Below are positions 21,401-32,900 of a stretch of DNA of 64,000 nt, one piece after another. The translations under genes were made by a program, and so were the position numbers. The DNA is from Tethya wilhelma (lineage: Eukaryota; Porifera; Demospongiae; Tethyida; Tethyidae). The first letter of the stretch is position 1; the number at the start of each line of letters is the position of its first letter. Location of the stretch: assembly GCA_964030475.1 (NCBI GenBank), contig CAXIPT010000003.1, forward strand, positions 3,944,499-4,008,498, given 5' to 3'. The notes under the pieces were generated by a model. That model made no database searches, was not told the DNA's origin, and saw nothing but the letters and a program-made list of their open reading frames with translations.

Positions 21401-22572
21401 CAAGAGCCATATTTAAGACCATGAGAGATCCAGGGTAGATTAGCCTTCTTCCCACAAAATGAGCAGCAAGAAATCTGTTAGGTAGAGGGTAGGAGGGTCA
21501 ATACAGTCATGCATCTCTAGCTACTGGCTTGGTCACATCGTATGTACCTAAGACTAGACAGTGGGAAATGGATGACCTTCTCCACAAAGCCTTTTCTTCG
21601 GGAGCTTGTAACTTTGAGAGGTCTGTGAAGAAAGATGGCCATAAACATGTGTTTGTGTGAAGGACTGAAATGGACTAAAACCTACTTGACTGATGATTCA
21701 TCGTGTCGGAAAGTGATGGGCAGCCCACTGATGTCAAAATCATAGCTACTTATGCCAGTCAGCTTCTCCTGAAGCACAAGAAAACCATGTTATAAGGAAT
21801 AATCAACTGAGAGTTAAGAGATGCATCAATTAAACCTCTGTTGGTCCTATCTTGGTATTCAGTCTCTTGGCAGAGTTAAGAGATCTCAGAAACTCTCCGT
21901 AGGTTTGGTTCCTGAATCGGCCAACTCCTGAACAACATCAACAGTAAACTTACTGTAAATGTGGTCACCCAAAGAGTTATTGCTGCAAGTCTTACCTCGT
22001 ACAATGAAGGCGAGAGAGAAGGAGAGTGGGATGAACGCAATGTTGCGAAACACTGTCAAGAAAACAGCTGCAGAAGGAACTCCTGATCAGAGAAGAGAGG
22101 AAATGTTGGCTAAATTGAATGCTATAGAATAGCATTACCTACCATGACGGATGAGGTAGTAGAAGAGGTACAGTGGAGTGGTATAGAGTGCCACAGACCA
22201 CAGCACACGAGCCTGAGGAGAAACCAAAGAGAAAGTTGACAACATACGACACACATAAGCTTTACTAAAGAATCAACTCTTACCGCCACAATCACATTGT
22301 CAGCATAACGTTCTGCCCTATTAGGCGTATACTCAACTCCCTACAAGACAAACACCCATGGATGCATGGACAAAAATGATAAATTTTATAATTTTCTGGA
22401 ATAATTTCATTTGGCCATGCCCAGCTACCTCATTGGTAGTGCCAGTGTAGTTGAGTCGTCTCAAACTTGGTCCTCTGATGCACTGGAGTAGCCTTATGAT
22501 AGTCCAGGCGCCTCGATTGTTAGCCTGCAGCTGCTGAGACAAGTTACTCATCTTCACTCTGAGCTGCCACAC
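17713..22572 (-). CDS. ABHD16A: Phosphatidylserine lipase ABHD16A
   Basis: Minus-strand gene of about 18 exons, including 22572-22432 (ATG at 22572 or 22551), about 21767-21687, 21622-21548, 21473-21399, 21199-21028, 20951-20902, 20801-20690, 19105-19053, about 18988-18922, 18860-18795, 18727-18674, 18607-18548, 18361-18306, 18199-18111 and 17808-17713 (TAG). Motifs in order: RLLQCIRGPSLRRL, SYDFDISGLPITFR, HFVGRRLIYPGS, NTIDCMFVDKRG, VVICCEGNAAFYE, G-Y-S-A-I-G-W-N-H-P-G-F, FAWSIGGYSAT (nucleophile elbow G-x-S-x-G), VIDASFD, NLNIAEQLCRYHGPVLVIRR, LYMAEFGPSYPWTIG and HCTPLP near the end. The fold is alpha/beta hydrolase; family members make lysophosphatidylserine at the ER membrane. The intron splitting the nucleophile elbow (19106-20689) holds the vault-RNA-like genes. 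It is head-to-head with WDPCP. Confidence 0.9.
18375..18462. repeat. GA microsatellite with an N
   Basis: (GA)n run with a single N at 18418, in an ABHD16A intron beside the acceptor of exon 18361-18306. The N marks an unresolved repeat length or join, and frames across it are artefacts. Confidence 0.9.
19215..19222 (+). promoter_or_regulatory. TATA box of vault RNA gene 1
   Basis: TATAAATA begins exactly 30 bp before the GCTGG start of the RNA, the same spacing as in the other three genes. Confidence 0.75.
19245..19367 (+). ncRNA. Vault-RNA-like Pol III gene 1
   Basis: 123 nt from GCTGG to the TTTT terminator. It has the vault RNA 5' signature: GCTGGCT, then GTGGTTACTTCG (internal A box region; human vault RNAs have GCGGTTACTTCG). 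Ends pair as GCTGG with CCAGC and GTC.AGTGG with CCACTGAC, giving the closed terminal stem of vault RNAs. The middle is more divergent than copies 2-4 and the B box is weak (CAGTTCAACACTGG). Confidence 0.72.
19647..19654 (+). promoter_or_regulatory. TATA box of vault RNA gene 2
   Basis: TATAAATA 30 bp upstream of GCTGG at 19677. Confidence 0.75.
19677..19793 (+). ncRNA. Vault-RNA-like Pol III gene 2
   Basis: 117 nt. GCTGGCTAAGTCATGTGG with TACTTCG supplies the 5' strand and A-box region. The consensus B box GGTTCGATTCC (19745-19755) sits in a CCGGG/CCCGG stem. The 3' strand CCACAGACGCAATCCAGC pairs with the 5' end, and TTTT at 19790-19793 plus a longer T run follow. External TATA plus internal A and B boxes is the promoter layout known for vertebrate vault RNAs. 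Confidence 0.8.
20005..20012 (+). promoter_or_regulatory. TATA box of vault RNA gene 3
   Basis: TATAAATA 30 bp upstream of GCTGG at 20035. Confidence 0.75.
20035..20151 (+). ncRNA. Vault-RNA-like Pol III gene 3
   Basis: 117 nt, close relative of gene 2. B box GGTTTGATTCC (20104-20114) has one change from consensus. Terminal stem and TTTT end are conserved, while the central loop differs (GACTCCAGATCAGC). Confidence 0.8.
20310..20317 (+). promoter_or_regulatory. TATA box of vault RNA gene 4
   Basis: TATAAATA 30 bp upstream of GCTGG at 20340. Confidence 0.75.
20340..20456 (+). ncRNA. Vault-RNA-like Pol III gene 4
   Basis: 117 nt. B box GGTTCAATTCC (20409-20419), conserved terminal stem, TTTT at 20453-20456 followed by a second T run. 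The central segment CTGACTCTTAATCAG resembles a tRNA-Lys anticodon arm, but the 5' half and the TATA spacing fit vault RNA and not tRNA. Confidence 0.8.
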
Positions 22573-22694
22573 GTTGGGTTTAGTGCTGAGTCAGCGATTC
22601 AGAATGGAATTCCGGAATGGAATTTATGGGTTAGTACTCCTCAAGTTCAGCAGATGAGTGTGAGGTGAAGGTCTGAACAGATGGTGGCCAAACT
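22573..22694. promoter_or_regulatory. Putative bidirectional promoter between ABHD16A and WDPCP
   Basis: Only about 120 bp lie between the divergent start codons. No TATA box is seen, as expected for two housekeeping-type genes. Confidence 0.45.
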
Positions 22695-23473
22695 ATGGTC
22701 AGTCTCCTGTGTCATTTGCATTTTTGGACTCTAAAAGCTCTCTCCCCGGGCACTGCAACTGGTATGTATGTTTTCACAGATAACATCTTCACTTGTATGT
22801 TAACAACAAACCTGTGTGTGATGTGTGTACTCTGTTGTGCATTCCATAAATGCAGGTAATGACATTGGTACTCATACCTACCACGAGAAGACGGCCAGTG
22901 AGGTTGAAGAGAGTCCTCTGGACATTTGCCGAAGAAAATGGGCAGAAGGTACATCAATAGTTAGATAGTGTGTGGGTTTATATGGGTGAATGTTGCCATG
23001 CAGATAGAGGAATCACATGGACACCCAGCAACAGACGACCACATCGGCTGAGAGACACACTCAGAGAGTGTGAGGTATTGAGATACACATGTGTATGCAT
23101 ATAGTGAGGCACAAGTCATGCATGTGTGTTGATCCTCATATACAGCAATTGCTGTCAACTCATCCTCCAGTCAGCATTAACTGGATATCACAACACTGCT
23201 CGGTATGCTATGTAATATGTGTGTACAGTTTGTATTCACTCCTTCACTGCACTGTGGATGTGCACACAGGTAGTGTTGCAGGATGGAACTCTGATCACAT
23301 TCACAGTGGCCTGGCACTCTGGAGATGTGGAGAGGATCTTCATTGATAGGTCACTGGTGCCCATGTTGCCAGGGATGATACAAAGTGGTAACTTAAATTG
23401 GAGCTGTTTTCTCCATTTAGCAACCATGTGTTGCATTTCTCTCTCTGTCTCTTTCTCTCTCTTTCTCTCTCTT

Positions 23474-23508
<35 letters not shown>

Positions 23509-26233
23509 TCTCAGCTCACTTCCTGAGCAGGGGTCTACTGCTCACTCTGGCTGGAGATGAACAGCTGGTCGCTGTGACTCTCAAGAAGCCCTCCTCCATT
23601 GATTCTGCCTCACCCAACCCTCTCACACTCACCAAGTCTAATTCGGGACAAAAAATGGAAAAAATCACTTCTCAAAATCCTAACGTAAGTCTATCTAGAG
23701 TTGCGATCAAAGTGAGTGATAGTGATGCTGGTGTTTGATCACCCATACTGTTGCAGGTGGCCTTCTTGAACTGGAAAGGGGTGTCTAGTTGCATTGGTGG
23801 TCGTCACATCACAGTGAACTGCCTGGAGGACATGGCTGTTGTCTGGTGGAGAGACTCTGGGGACTTTGGTGAGGACATGAACAACATCATCTTCTTCACA
23901 AAGAACAGGTATCACCACATGATAATGTGTGTACCTGAGAGTTAGCTATCAGCCAGAGTGATATATGTATGTACCCATGTAGTACCAGTGGTCTGTTTGA
24001 GTACTCCTTTGGCACAGTGTCAGAATACCCACCAGTGGACGTGCAGTTCAGGTGGGCTGGTAAATGTACATTATTGCATGGACAGTAGTCAATATGGACT
24101 GGTGCTCTCCTCCACAGCAAGCTAAAGGCTAATGTGCTCTACACTGTGGAGAGGCTGTCTGACTCATCCTTTACCTGCTACTCATACGAGTGTGAAGAAC
24201 GCAAGGTAAGGTATTATGCAAATGGACCATGCAGCTTGGAACTAGCTATTGTATCCTCCTTGTTTTAGGTGGCAAAAATTTTTGTTGAAACAAGACTGAT
24301 AACAGACTGTGAGCTGATGCTTCAACCTTGCCAGCTTCTCACCCATTTCCTTATGGTTTTTTTCTCCCCATTTCTCTTTCTCTCTCTCTGTAGCGTGTAT
24401 TCTGGTGTGTGACAGAAACAAAGAGGAGACCAAGCTACTTCTGGGCTGTGAAGATGGAACACTTGTCAGTTACTTTTGCTTCTCTCTTATTCACAACAGC
24501 TGGTGTGTATCTATTATCTCCATTCACAGATTCTTCATGACTGTGTGTTGCAGAACCAAGCACAACAGACCATTAAAACATACATTGTAAGTTGTACAAG
24601 CATTCTCTATTGTATTATCAAGATTCATCCATTTGTATAAACACAGTCTCCCATCACTCACGTCCAATGGCACCCTGCTGGTTCATTTGCGTTTGTGTGC
24701 AGCTCCAGTGGAGATATTCAGTGCTACGATCTCGGACTCAATCCTATCATGTTTCAAACTCTTTCAGAAAACCCTTCGCCAACACCTCTACTGCAACTCA
24801 GCTCACACTTCATGTATGCCTATTTCGTACATGTACGCCATGTATTCACAAGTTGCTGCTTGTCATTGTCACAGTTCTCCTGTGAGATTGGAGAGGGTTG
24901 GTTGGGCATCGGAATCAAGAGGAGGGGAGGGGCATGCTGGTTGCCATGACAACTTTATGATGGTCTTTGAGAGGTACAGTTTCATTCCCATCCCTCTTAT
25001 CTCTGTCTAACTGTGTGCGTGTGTGTGTGTGTTCCAGGGGACCAGTGGTACTCTTGAGGTTGGAGCTGGGAGTGATAAGTCGTGGAAAGATAGGACCACC
25101 AGAACTAGTTTCAGAGTACATCAGACACGACAAGATTGAACAAGTCAGAAATTTCTCCTTTTAAAGCTACAATATTAGCGGTATGTTAATTTTTCTGAGT
25201 ATCCATTATTGTTTCTTCAGGCAGCCTCCATTCTAGTCAACATGGACTGGAACTCTCAACCCAGTGATTGTTTCATCTGTTTCATTTTCATCATGGATCA
25301 CTTACTCATTCAGCCACTCTCAGCTGAAACTGAAGGTATAGTATGAAACATGCAGCTGCCATTATGGAAATGGAAATGATCCCAATGTGCCATTCTTGTG
25401 ATGGTTGTTTAGATATGATAGAATCTACCCTAGCAACGTTCCTCAATCCTGACAGACCATTGGTGCCTCAAGTGAGAGACAGTTATAAACAGCATGTCAC
25501 CAATCTCACAAGAAGATACGTTCATCTTCTCCTCAGGTCTGTACTCTTGCTCTGAAAAAGAATAGACTTTTTACTCATGTTTCTAACACTGTTTGTAGAC
25601 ATCGTCGATTGGAAAAGGCATTCCGATATGCTGTGGATTTAGAAGCTAAAGATTTATGCATGGTAAGCAGAGACAGTACAGTATAGCTACTAATACTGAG
25701 TGAGGTATATATTTGTGGTTGTATAGGATGTCCATTTCACTGCATTGGACTGCAATGAACACAGCCTGGCTGAAAAGGCCAAAGACAAAGCAGAGAGCAT
25801 ATCATCTTCATTCCTCACAGGTAGACTGAGTTATATCAATGGTTGTTAAAGAAATTCTGTGACTGTGTATGTGTGCACTTTGTCATGTATGTAGATGTTC
25901 TCCAAGCAGCTGGTCTGAGTCAGTTGAAGAGACCCCCTCCCTCTGCTCTCAAGCTGGGCATGGGTGGTGGATCGGTGGGCAGCTCACCAGCAAGACACAC
26001 GGCAGAGTCCAGTAGAACTAGCCTCCTCTCCTTCACCAACACTCCTGTCAGTCCTCTCCTCGAACAATCTACCCTCTTTGAATCAGGTAAGAGAGAAAGA
26101 CCTTTGTGTACACTATTGCATGGTGAGGTTAGTGTGTGTATGTTTTTGTGCTTCCTGCAGATAACAGCTCTGCTACACCTTCTCATTCAGAAGTAGAAGA
26201 CTTTAGTGACAATGACCCCACACAATCACAATA
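22695..26233 (+). CDS. WDPCP: WDPCP (Fritz) planar cell polarity and ciliogenesis effector
   Basis: About 20 exons: 22695-22761, 22856-22948, 23004-23074, 23146-23202, 23280-23387, 23515-23684, 23757-23908, 23983-24051, 24118-24205, 24394-24464, 24530-24586, 24647-24813, about 24872-24973, 25038-25143, 25221-25335, 25413-25536, 25599-25660, 25727-25819, 25894-26085, 26161-26233. The ATG at 22695 starts MVSLLCHLHFWTLK, matching the family N-terminus. Other matching blocks are DIGTHTYHEK, SNRRPHRLRDTL, IFIDRSLV, RHITVNCLEDMAVVWW, TKLLLGCEDGTLV, VQWHPAGSFAFVCS, VLLRLELGVISRG, ILVNMDWN, RLEKAFRYAVDLEAKDL and MDVHFTALD. WDPCP acts with the CPLANE complex at the ciliary base in other animals. It ends in a low-complexity Ser-rich tail. 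Confidence 0.9.
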
Positions 26234-26337
26234 ACCAGTGATAATACATGACATTATATTATGTTAACATGTTGCATGCATGTGCATTTACAACCATCGA
26301 CCTTTACCAAATCACGTGCTCAAAAAGAAAGAAAAAA

Positions 26338-26607
26338 ATGCAACGAAAAGCAGCTCCTCAATCTGCTGCTGCTATCCAACAGCAAGCCCAACAAGATGCA
26401 GCAGACGAACAGAGTAAAGCCAGAATAGCTGTACTGTCTAATGTACTTGCATTTGGAGCTATAGTGTTGACTTTGAGAGTTGGTGAGTGAAGTTCTCAAA
26501 ATATAGTTTAGAGCAGCTCTATCAAAAGCGTTTTGTGCTGTGATAAATCTTCGTTTACACATGCAGGTCCTTCAGTTTGGAGATTCATAACTGACCAATT
26601 CGTATGA
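26338..26607 (+). CDS. 61-residue single-pass membrane protein, TOM5-like
   Basis: Two exons, 26338-26482 and 26567-26607, join in phase (GG|T) to give a 61-residue protein. An Ala/Gln-rich hydrophilic N-terminus is followed by one hydrophobic helix (VLSNVLAFGAIVLTLRVGPSVW) and a short tail ending DQFV. Size, single helix and the LRV-x-P motif resemble mitochondrial TOMM5, but the N-terminus does not. It lies 105 bp after the WDPCP stop on the same strand. The clean splice join supports a real gene; the name is a weak inference. Confidence 0.55.
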
Positions 26608-26989
26608 CATTTTGATGTTTTTGTATAGTCAATAGTCGATAAACTGAAATGGTTGAGCAAGCACAGTACAGGACAATATCACATTTATTCTGTTCATTAC
26701 ACAACATCTAAGTTATATTTGGGTCTCAAATTCAACACAGTTATTCTTTGCAGTGATTCAACTACAGGTAGATGCATGATCAATGTCAATCAATATCAAT
26801 CAGTAATCAGGGTCTGGGTACTGGGTGGGGCACTATTCTATTTAAAGCCCACTTCCTCGTGGAAAATTTGTGAACTTGCCAAAATTTTGTCCACTTTTGC
26901 AGAAGAAAGTCAGTTGTAAACTTATATCTTCTGAACTCTACCGCTAAGAAAACAAGCTAGTCTGGGAAGAGAACCAGACAGCAACAAAA
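26608..26989. promoter_or_regulatory. DYNC1H1 upstream region
   Basis: About 380 bp between the small gene and the dynein ATG. No further gene is seen; it presumably holds the DYNC1H1 promoter and 5' UTR. Confidence 0.4.
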
Positions 26990-29900
26990 ATGGCTACCGA
27001 TCCTGGCGAAGAAGGCCACAGCATCAGCAGCATGGGCCCGCCAGCTGAGGTAGAACAACTTCGAGCTTACATTCTTCGAGTTGTTCCCGTTCTCTTGGAA
27101 GAAGACGTTCTTCCAGATACGTCAGAGTTTGAAGGACTGGTGAAATCTTCAGAGAGCAAACTCAAAAAGTTTATCGAAGATCCTCAGGAGAGGGCTCTGT
27201 TTGTTCTGAGGACTGTGCCTCCTGAGGAAGAAGAAGGAGAGACAACCGAAGCAAGTTCCTTCAAACCTTCTTACGAAATTCGAGCTGGACTGAATTACAA
27301 CCTTGCACGCTCAATTGGAGTGGCCCTGATAAAACGTGGTGCCATTTTGGAAGCCGACAAATCTGTCCGATCGCAACTCAGGGTGATCAACTTCAGTGAC
27401 GATTCCCCCTTTGAAACACTTCACTCTTACGTCAGAGATGCAGTCACTCCTTTCTTCAATTCCTACATTTCAGCCACGAAAAAGACTAGGTATGTGGTTA
27501 TGAGAACTGAGGGGAAAGGTGACCTTTTTTTACATTGTCTTGTCTTGCTCACACGCATACCCTTATACTTGTTGTTTCTTAATTTTGTAATTTGACTAAT
27601 TGAACCTTTATCGATTATTGATTGGCACATGCACACTCAACAGTGATGGTGATAAGCTTGTACCCTCAGTTCAAAAGAAGATCAATGAACTAGAAGTGGG
27701 TCTGCTTCATCTCCAGCAGAACATTGACATCCCAGAGATCTCCCTGCCCATCCATCCCACCATTCAAGGTGCCGTGAAGAAAGCTGGCAATGGAAAGAAA
27801 CCCTCCGTGGACAGTTTGGGAGACCTGGTCACTGACTCTGTGTTCTTGAATGCCCTTCAGAAAGATGTCAGCAGATGGATCAGGGAGATACAGAAGGTGG
27901 GCTGGCCTTGGTTGATTGTGTAGTAGTGATAGGGCAGTACTGCAGCCATTCATATGTAGATTGATAACTAATTCAAAACCATTGTGTTCACCTGTCTGAC
28001 ATCCATTGTGCATTGTTTCATCCTTGGAAGCTCTTTCTTGCTCCCCCTCTCTCTTTGACCTTATTTGGTGATGCTCCTCTGTCACATGCTGTAAATTCCT
28101 AGTTTTGTGTCCCAAACAGCTGTTGCTTTCCTTTGTGATTCTGTCATGATTGTGTGTGTGGTTTCTTTCCCCTCTAAAGGTAACCCGTCTGGAGAGAGAT
28201 GCCTCCAGTGGAACTGCTCTCCAGGAGATCAGCTTTTGGCTGAATCTTGAGAATGCTCTGGACAAGATCCACCGCAAGAGGAACAGTGCTGAGGTGAACC
28301 TCACTCTGGATGTGCTCAAGGCAGGCAAGAGGTTCCATGCTACTGTCAGCTTTGACTCTGATACAGGTCAGTCAGTGTCCACAGACATTAATCACTCTTC
28401 ACGAAGTTCTTCACTTTTCTTGTTTGTGATTGTTACTCTTTCTTTTGCTTCCACAGGCCTCAATGAAGCCCAGGAGAAGGTCACAGACTACAGTCCCATC
28501 ATGAAAGACTTCCCCATTCATGAACTCCATGCTTCCAACAACTTGGAGGCCATCAAGAATGCTGTCTCTTCGATCTACAACCACTTGAGGAAGATCAGGA
28601 CCACCTCCTACCCTGCTCAGAGGGCCATCTACCTCATAGAGGCCATTTCACGAGATCTGAACACACAGCTACTGAAGGTATTGTGTTGTGTGCAGTGATC
28701 TGTGTACCTGCAATTGTGATATGTTTGTTTACTCTTTTGTTGTCAGGTTCTTGGAACTAGAAAACTGATGCTTGTAACTTACGAGGAATTTGAGCAGGTA
28801 CTATATAATGTAATATATGTTTATTGGTTTAAGTTCCATGGTGTATTAGTTTGTTATTCATTTTCTATTGTCTGTCTTGTTTTCCCCTCGCTGCAGGTCA
28901 TGACTCAGTGTTCTGCTGTGTTTGTCACTTGGGATGATGAGTATGACAAGTTCACTGGCCAGCTGAGGGACATCAGCAAGAAGAAGAGAGAAGACACTCT
29001 CAAGTTCTCCTGGAGAGCTCATTCGGCTCACAAAAAACTGCAAGACAGGATTTTCAGGATGAGAGAGTGAGTTTATTTGTTAGTTTCTCTGTATTTAGTC
29101 ATTTTTTAGGTGTAGTATTTGTACACCTTTTGATTTACTTGTGAAGATTATAATTTTCTTTTCCCCTCAGATTCCGTCGCCAACACGAGCAGCTTCAAGC
29201 TGTCATTGTCCGAGTCCTCCGTCCCACGACAGTCTCCCAGTCCCCCCAGGGAGGGGGTGCCCCCCCACTGTCCGATCAGGGGGACACTGCTCTGGAGACT
29301 GATGACCTCTCGGCTGTCAAAGAGGTCAAACTTGCTTACGAGAACGTGAAGGTTGTGGATTGTCTTGACCTCACACAAGAGGGAAATGCTGGGTGGGAGG
29401 CTGCACTCAAGAGGTGAGTGTGGGGGTTGTAAAACTTGCCATCACTCTGTTGTGTGTGTGTGTTTTTTTTTTTTTGTTTATTGCGGCATCTCCTCCTCTA
29501 GGTATGATGAACGCATTGATCGTGTGGAGACCAAGATAGCAGCTCGTCTTCGTGATCAGCTTGGCACTGCAAAGAGTGCCAATGAAATGTTTCGCATCTT
29601 CTCTCGCTACAACGCTCTCTTTGTTCGAGCTCACATCCGTGGTGCCATCAGGGAGTACCAGACCCAGCTCATACAGCGTGTGAAAGATGACATCGAGTCA
29701 CTGCACAATAAGTTCAAGGTAAGCTTTCAACTTGTTGATATCTTCTCTAACTAGATTACTAGCTTTATTTAGATCTCCCAGCTATGCATGCCACTAGTAT
29801 CGGTCAGCTCCTTTTGGATGTGTATGTGCTTGCAAGCATGATTTTATCTCAATTTAGATGCAGTACAGCAAAACCACGACCCACAAGATGTGCACCAAGC

Positions 29901-32900
29901 TTGATTTCCCTCCAGTCTCCAGTGCCATCATCTGGGCTAGACAGGTGAGCAGTCTGCTTACTGACACCTTCAATCTGTTCAATCTGTTCAATCTCTCTGT
30001 TTTTCTCTGTAAAGATTGAACGTCAGCTTCAGACCTACTTGTCACGAGTTGAGGCTGTCCTAGGCAAAGGTTGGGAGGTCCATGTTGAAGGACAGAAGCT
30101 AAAGCAAGATGGAGATTCTTTCCGACAGAAGTTGAACACTCAGCAGCTGTTTGAGGACTGGAAGAAGAAAGTGGAGTCCAGGCAGCAAGTGGTTCAGGGT
30201 AGAATCTTCAACATTGTGAGCCAACGAACGCGACAAGGAACACTGCTGAAACTGCAAGTCAACTTTGCTCCAGAAACCATCACTCTCGCAAAAGAGGTAC
30301 ATCACTAAAAAAATTAATGATAGAATATTATTTACAATTGGTTACTGTTAATATAGGTTCGAAACTTGAAGTGGCTAGGCTTCAGAGTGCCGTTTGCTAT
30401 CGTGAATCAAGCCAACCAGGCCAACCAGCTCTACCCCCATGCCGTCTCACTGATGGAGAGCATCAGAACCTATGAGCTCACTTGCCAGAAGGTATGCATA
30501 GGAATACAGCTCTTGGTGGTGGGCATTAATTAGAATATACTCCCTATTGTTTGTGCAGATCAACGACCACAAGGGAGTGTCCCCTCTCGTGGCTACCATG
30601 AAAGCTGAAGTACAGGAACTGATCAAAGAGGGCAACCAGCTCACCTGGGAGTCGTACAAACTTGAGAGTTATGTGCAAAAGTTCTCAGAGTGCATTTTCA
30701 ACTTCCAAGAGAGAGTGGATGATGTCCTCTCCTACACCGACCAGATCGATGCTCTCATCATCTCCATGGAGACATGCGAGTACAGATCACAGAACTTCAG
30801 GGAGATCTTGGACCAGATCCAGAAGCTAATTGACGACTTGAACCTCCGATCTTTCTCCAACCTGCCCTCCTGGGTGTCTCAAATGGACAAACAGGTGAGC
30901 AGTAAAAATTAGTTGAGAGACAATGTCCTCTTGTGGTTAATAACTTTTCAGCATGCGCATTTATAACTTTCAACATCTGACATCCTGCATACAATATACA
31001 ACATACAGCATACGACATCCGGAATGCTACATACCAAATACGACCATGCACATTTATATCTTTCCAACATGTGTATTTATAACTTTTCAATATAAACACT
31101 TTCCAACATGCGCTTTATCACTTTCCAACATGATTGTGCATTTAGTGTCCCAGTGTCACTAAATTTNTGACCTGAGTCGATGGCAGAAGCTGCTCATGGA
31201 TGTCAAGTAAGTTTATCACTGATTATTAAGATTGCTTTGATTGATGAACACTTTATCTGATGCCATTCAGGAAGTCCCGTAAGACCATTGATACCACTGA
31301 CACTGTCAAGTGTTTTGGTCCAGTGGAGATCCACTATGGAAAGGTCCAACAGAAGGTCACACTCAAGTACGATTCCTGGCACAGGGAGATCCTCTCAAGG
31401 TTCGGTGGACTCCTGGGAGATAACATGAAGGAGTTCCACAACACTGTTGCTAAGGTACGAACCATCGGTGGGTGGGTGGGGGATTGAGGATGGTGTGAGC
31501 TAGCTGTGATGAACCTTTGGTGTGACTAGAGTCTCTGATTTGTCCACTTGTGGACATGAAGAGAAACCCCTTGGCTGTCTGAGCACATTTTAAATGTTAT
31601 ATTCTAAGATTGTGTCTTAACAGAGCATCAGTATAACCGACTATTCTTGTTTGTCTTTCAGAGCCGTGCAGACCTAGAGAACCATTCGGTTGATGCAGCC
31701 ACCACCTCTGAGGCTGTAGGCTTCATCACTCTCATGCAAGAACTAAAGAGGAAAGTCAGAAGTTGGGAACAGAAAGTGGAGGTCAGTACTCCAGTACTAG
31801 TCTTAGCATTTAGTGCAGAAATTGCCATGGATGTGGTAATGGTCGTCAAGTAAAGATGCTACTATCTGTGTAGATCTTTCAAGCTGGTGAGAAGATCTTG
31901 GATCGTCAGCGGTTCCAGTTCCCCCCAGCGTGGGTCTATGTGGACCACGTCCAGGGAGAGTGGGGAGCCTTCAATGAGATCATGAAGAGAAAGGACGCTG
32001 CAGTCCAGGCTCAAGTTGGAAGCTTGCAGATGAAGATTGTCGCCGAGGACAAGGTTGTTGAGCAAAAGACACAAGAACTTTTGCAAGAATGGGAGAAAGG
32101 AAAGCCTGTTCAGGTATGAATGTTTGTGAGAGGAGGGGATATGTAATGTGCAGTGATTGTTGCATTCGAGTGATGATAACGATTTTCTGAATCTAATGAC
32201 GACCGATTCATTCCTTACGCCACAATTCTCTGACAAGTGCAACAACATACGTACACTGCCTTGCAATTCCATACTAGTGTGACTATGTGTGTTATAGTTG
32301 TGAATCCTCTTCTTTCAATCAGGGTGACCTTCGACCCGATGAAGCAGCTAGCACTCTCACTATCTACGAAGGAAAGTTCACCAGACTGAAGGAGGACAGA
32401 GACAACCTCATCAAGGCCAAGGAGGCTCTTGAGCTGGCTGATCCAGGTGAGCAATATCAGTGCTATTGTTGTTACAGTACGTATTTATCATTTTTGTTTC
32501 TCTGTCCATTTCCCTTCAGGCTTTGTGAGTGGCAACGATGAACGTGTCGTGGTAGCACTGGAGGAGCTGCAGGACTTGAAGGGAGTGTGGACTGAGCTGA
32601 GCAAGATCTGGGAGAAGATTGAAGAGCTGCGTGAGAAGCCATGGCTCTCTGTGGCTCCCAGGAAGATAAGGCAGGCTCTGGACGCCCTCTTGCAACAGCT
32701 GAAGGGATTCCCAGCTCGACTCAAACAGTATGCTTCATTTGAGTATGTCCAAAGCACCCTCAAGATGTATACCAAGGTAAGCAGCACAGTTTTTCCAGTT
32801 GTATATGCACACTACTTACAATTGTTGTGTGGATGTGTATTTTTCCAGGTGAATGTTCTTGTGACAGAGTTGAAGTCTGAAGCTTTGAAGGAGCGTCACT

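Noticed and set aside
31207..31270. C/D snoRNA with TGATGA and CTGA near 31,240
   Set aside because: The boxes are only about 10 bases apart, too close for a guide RNA.
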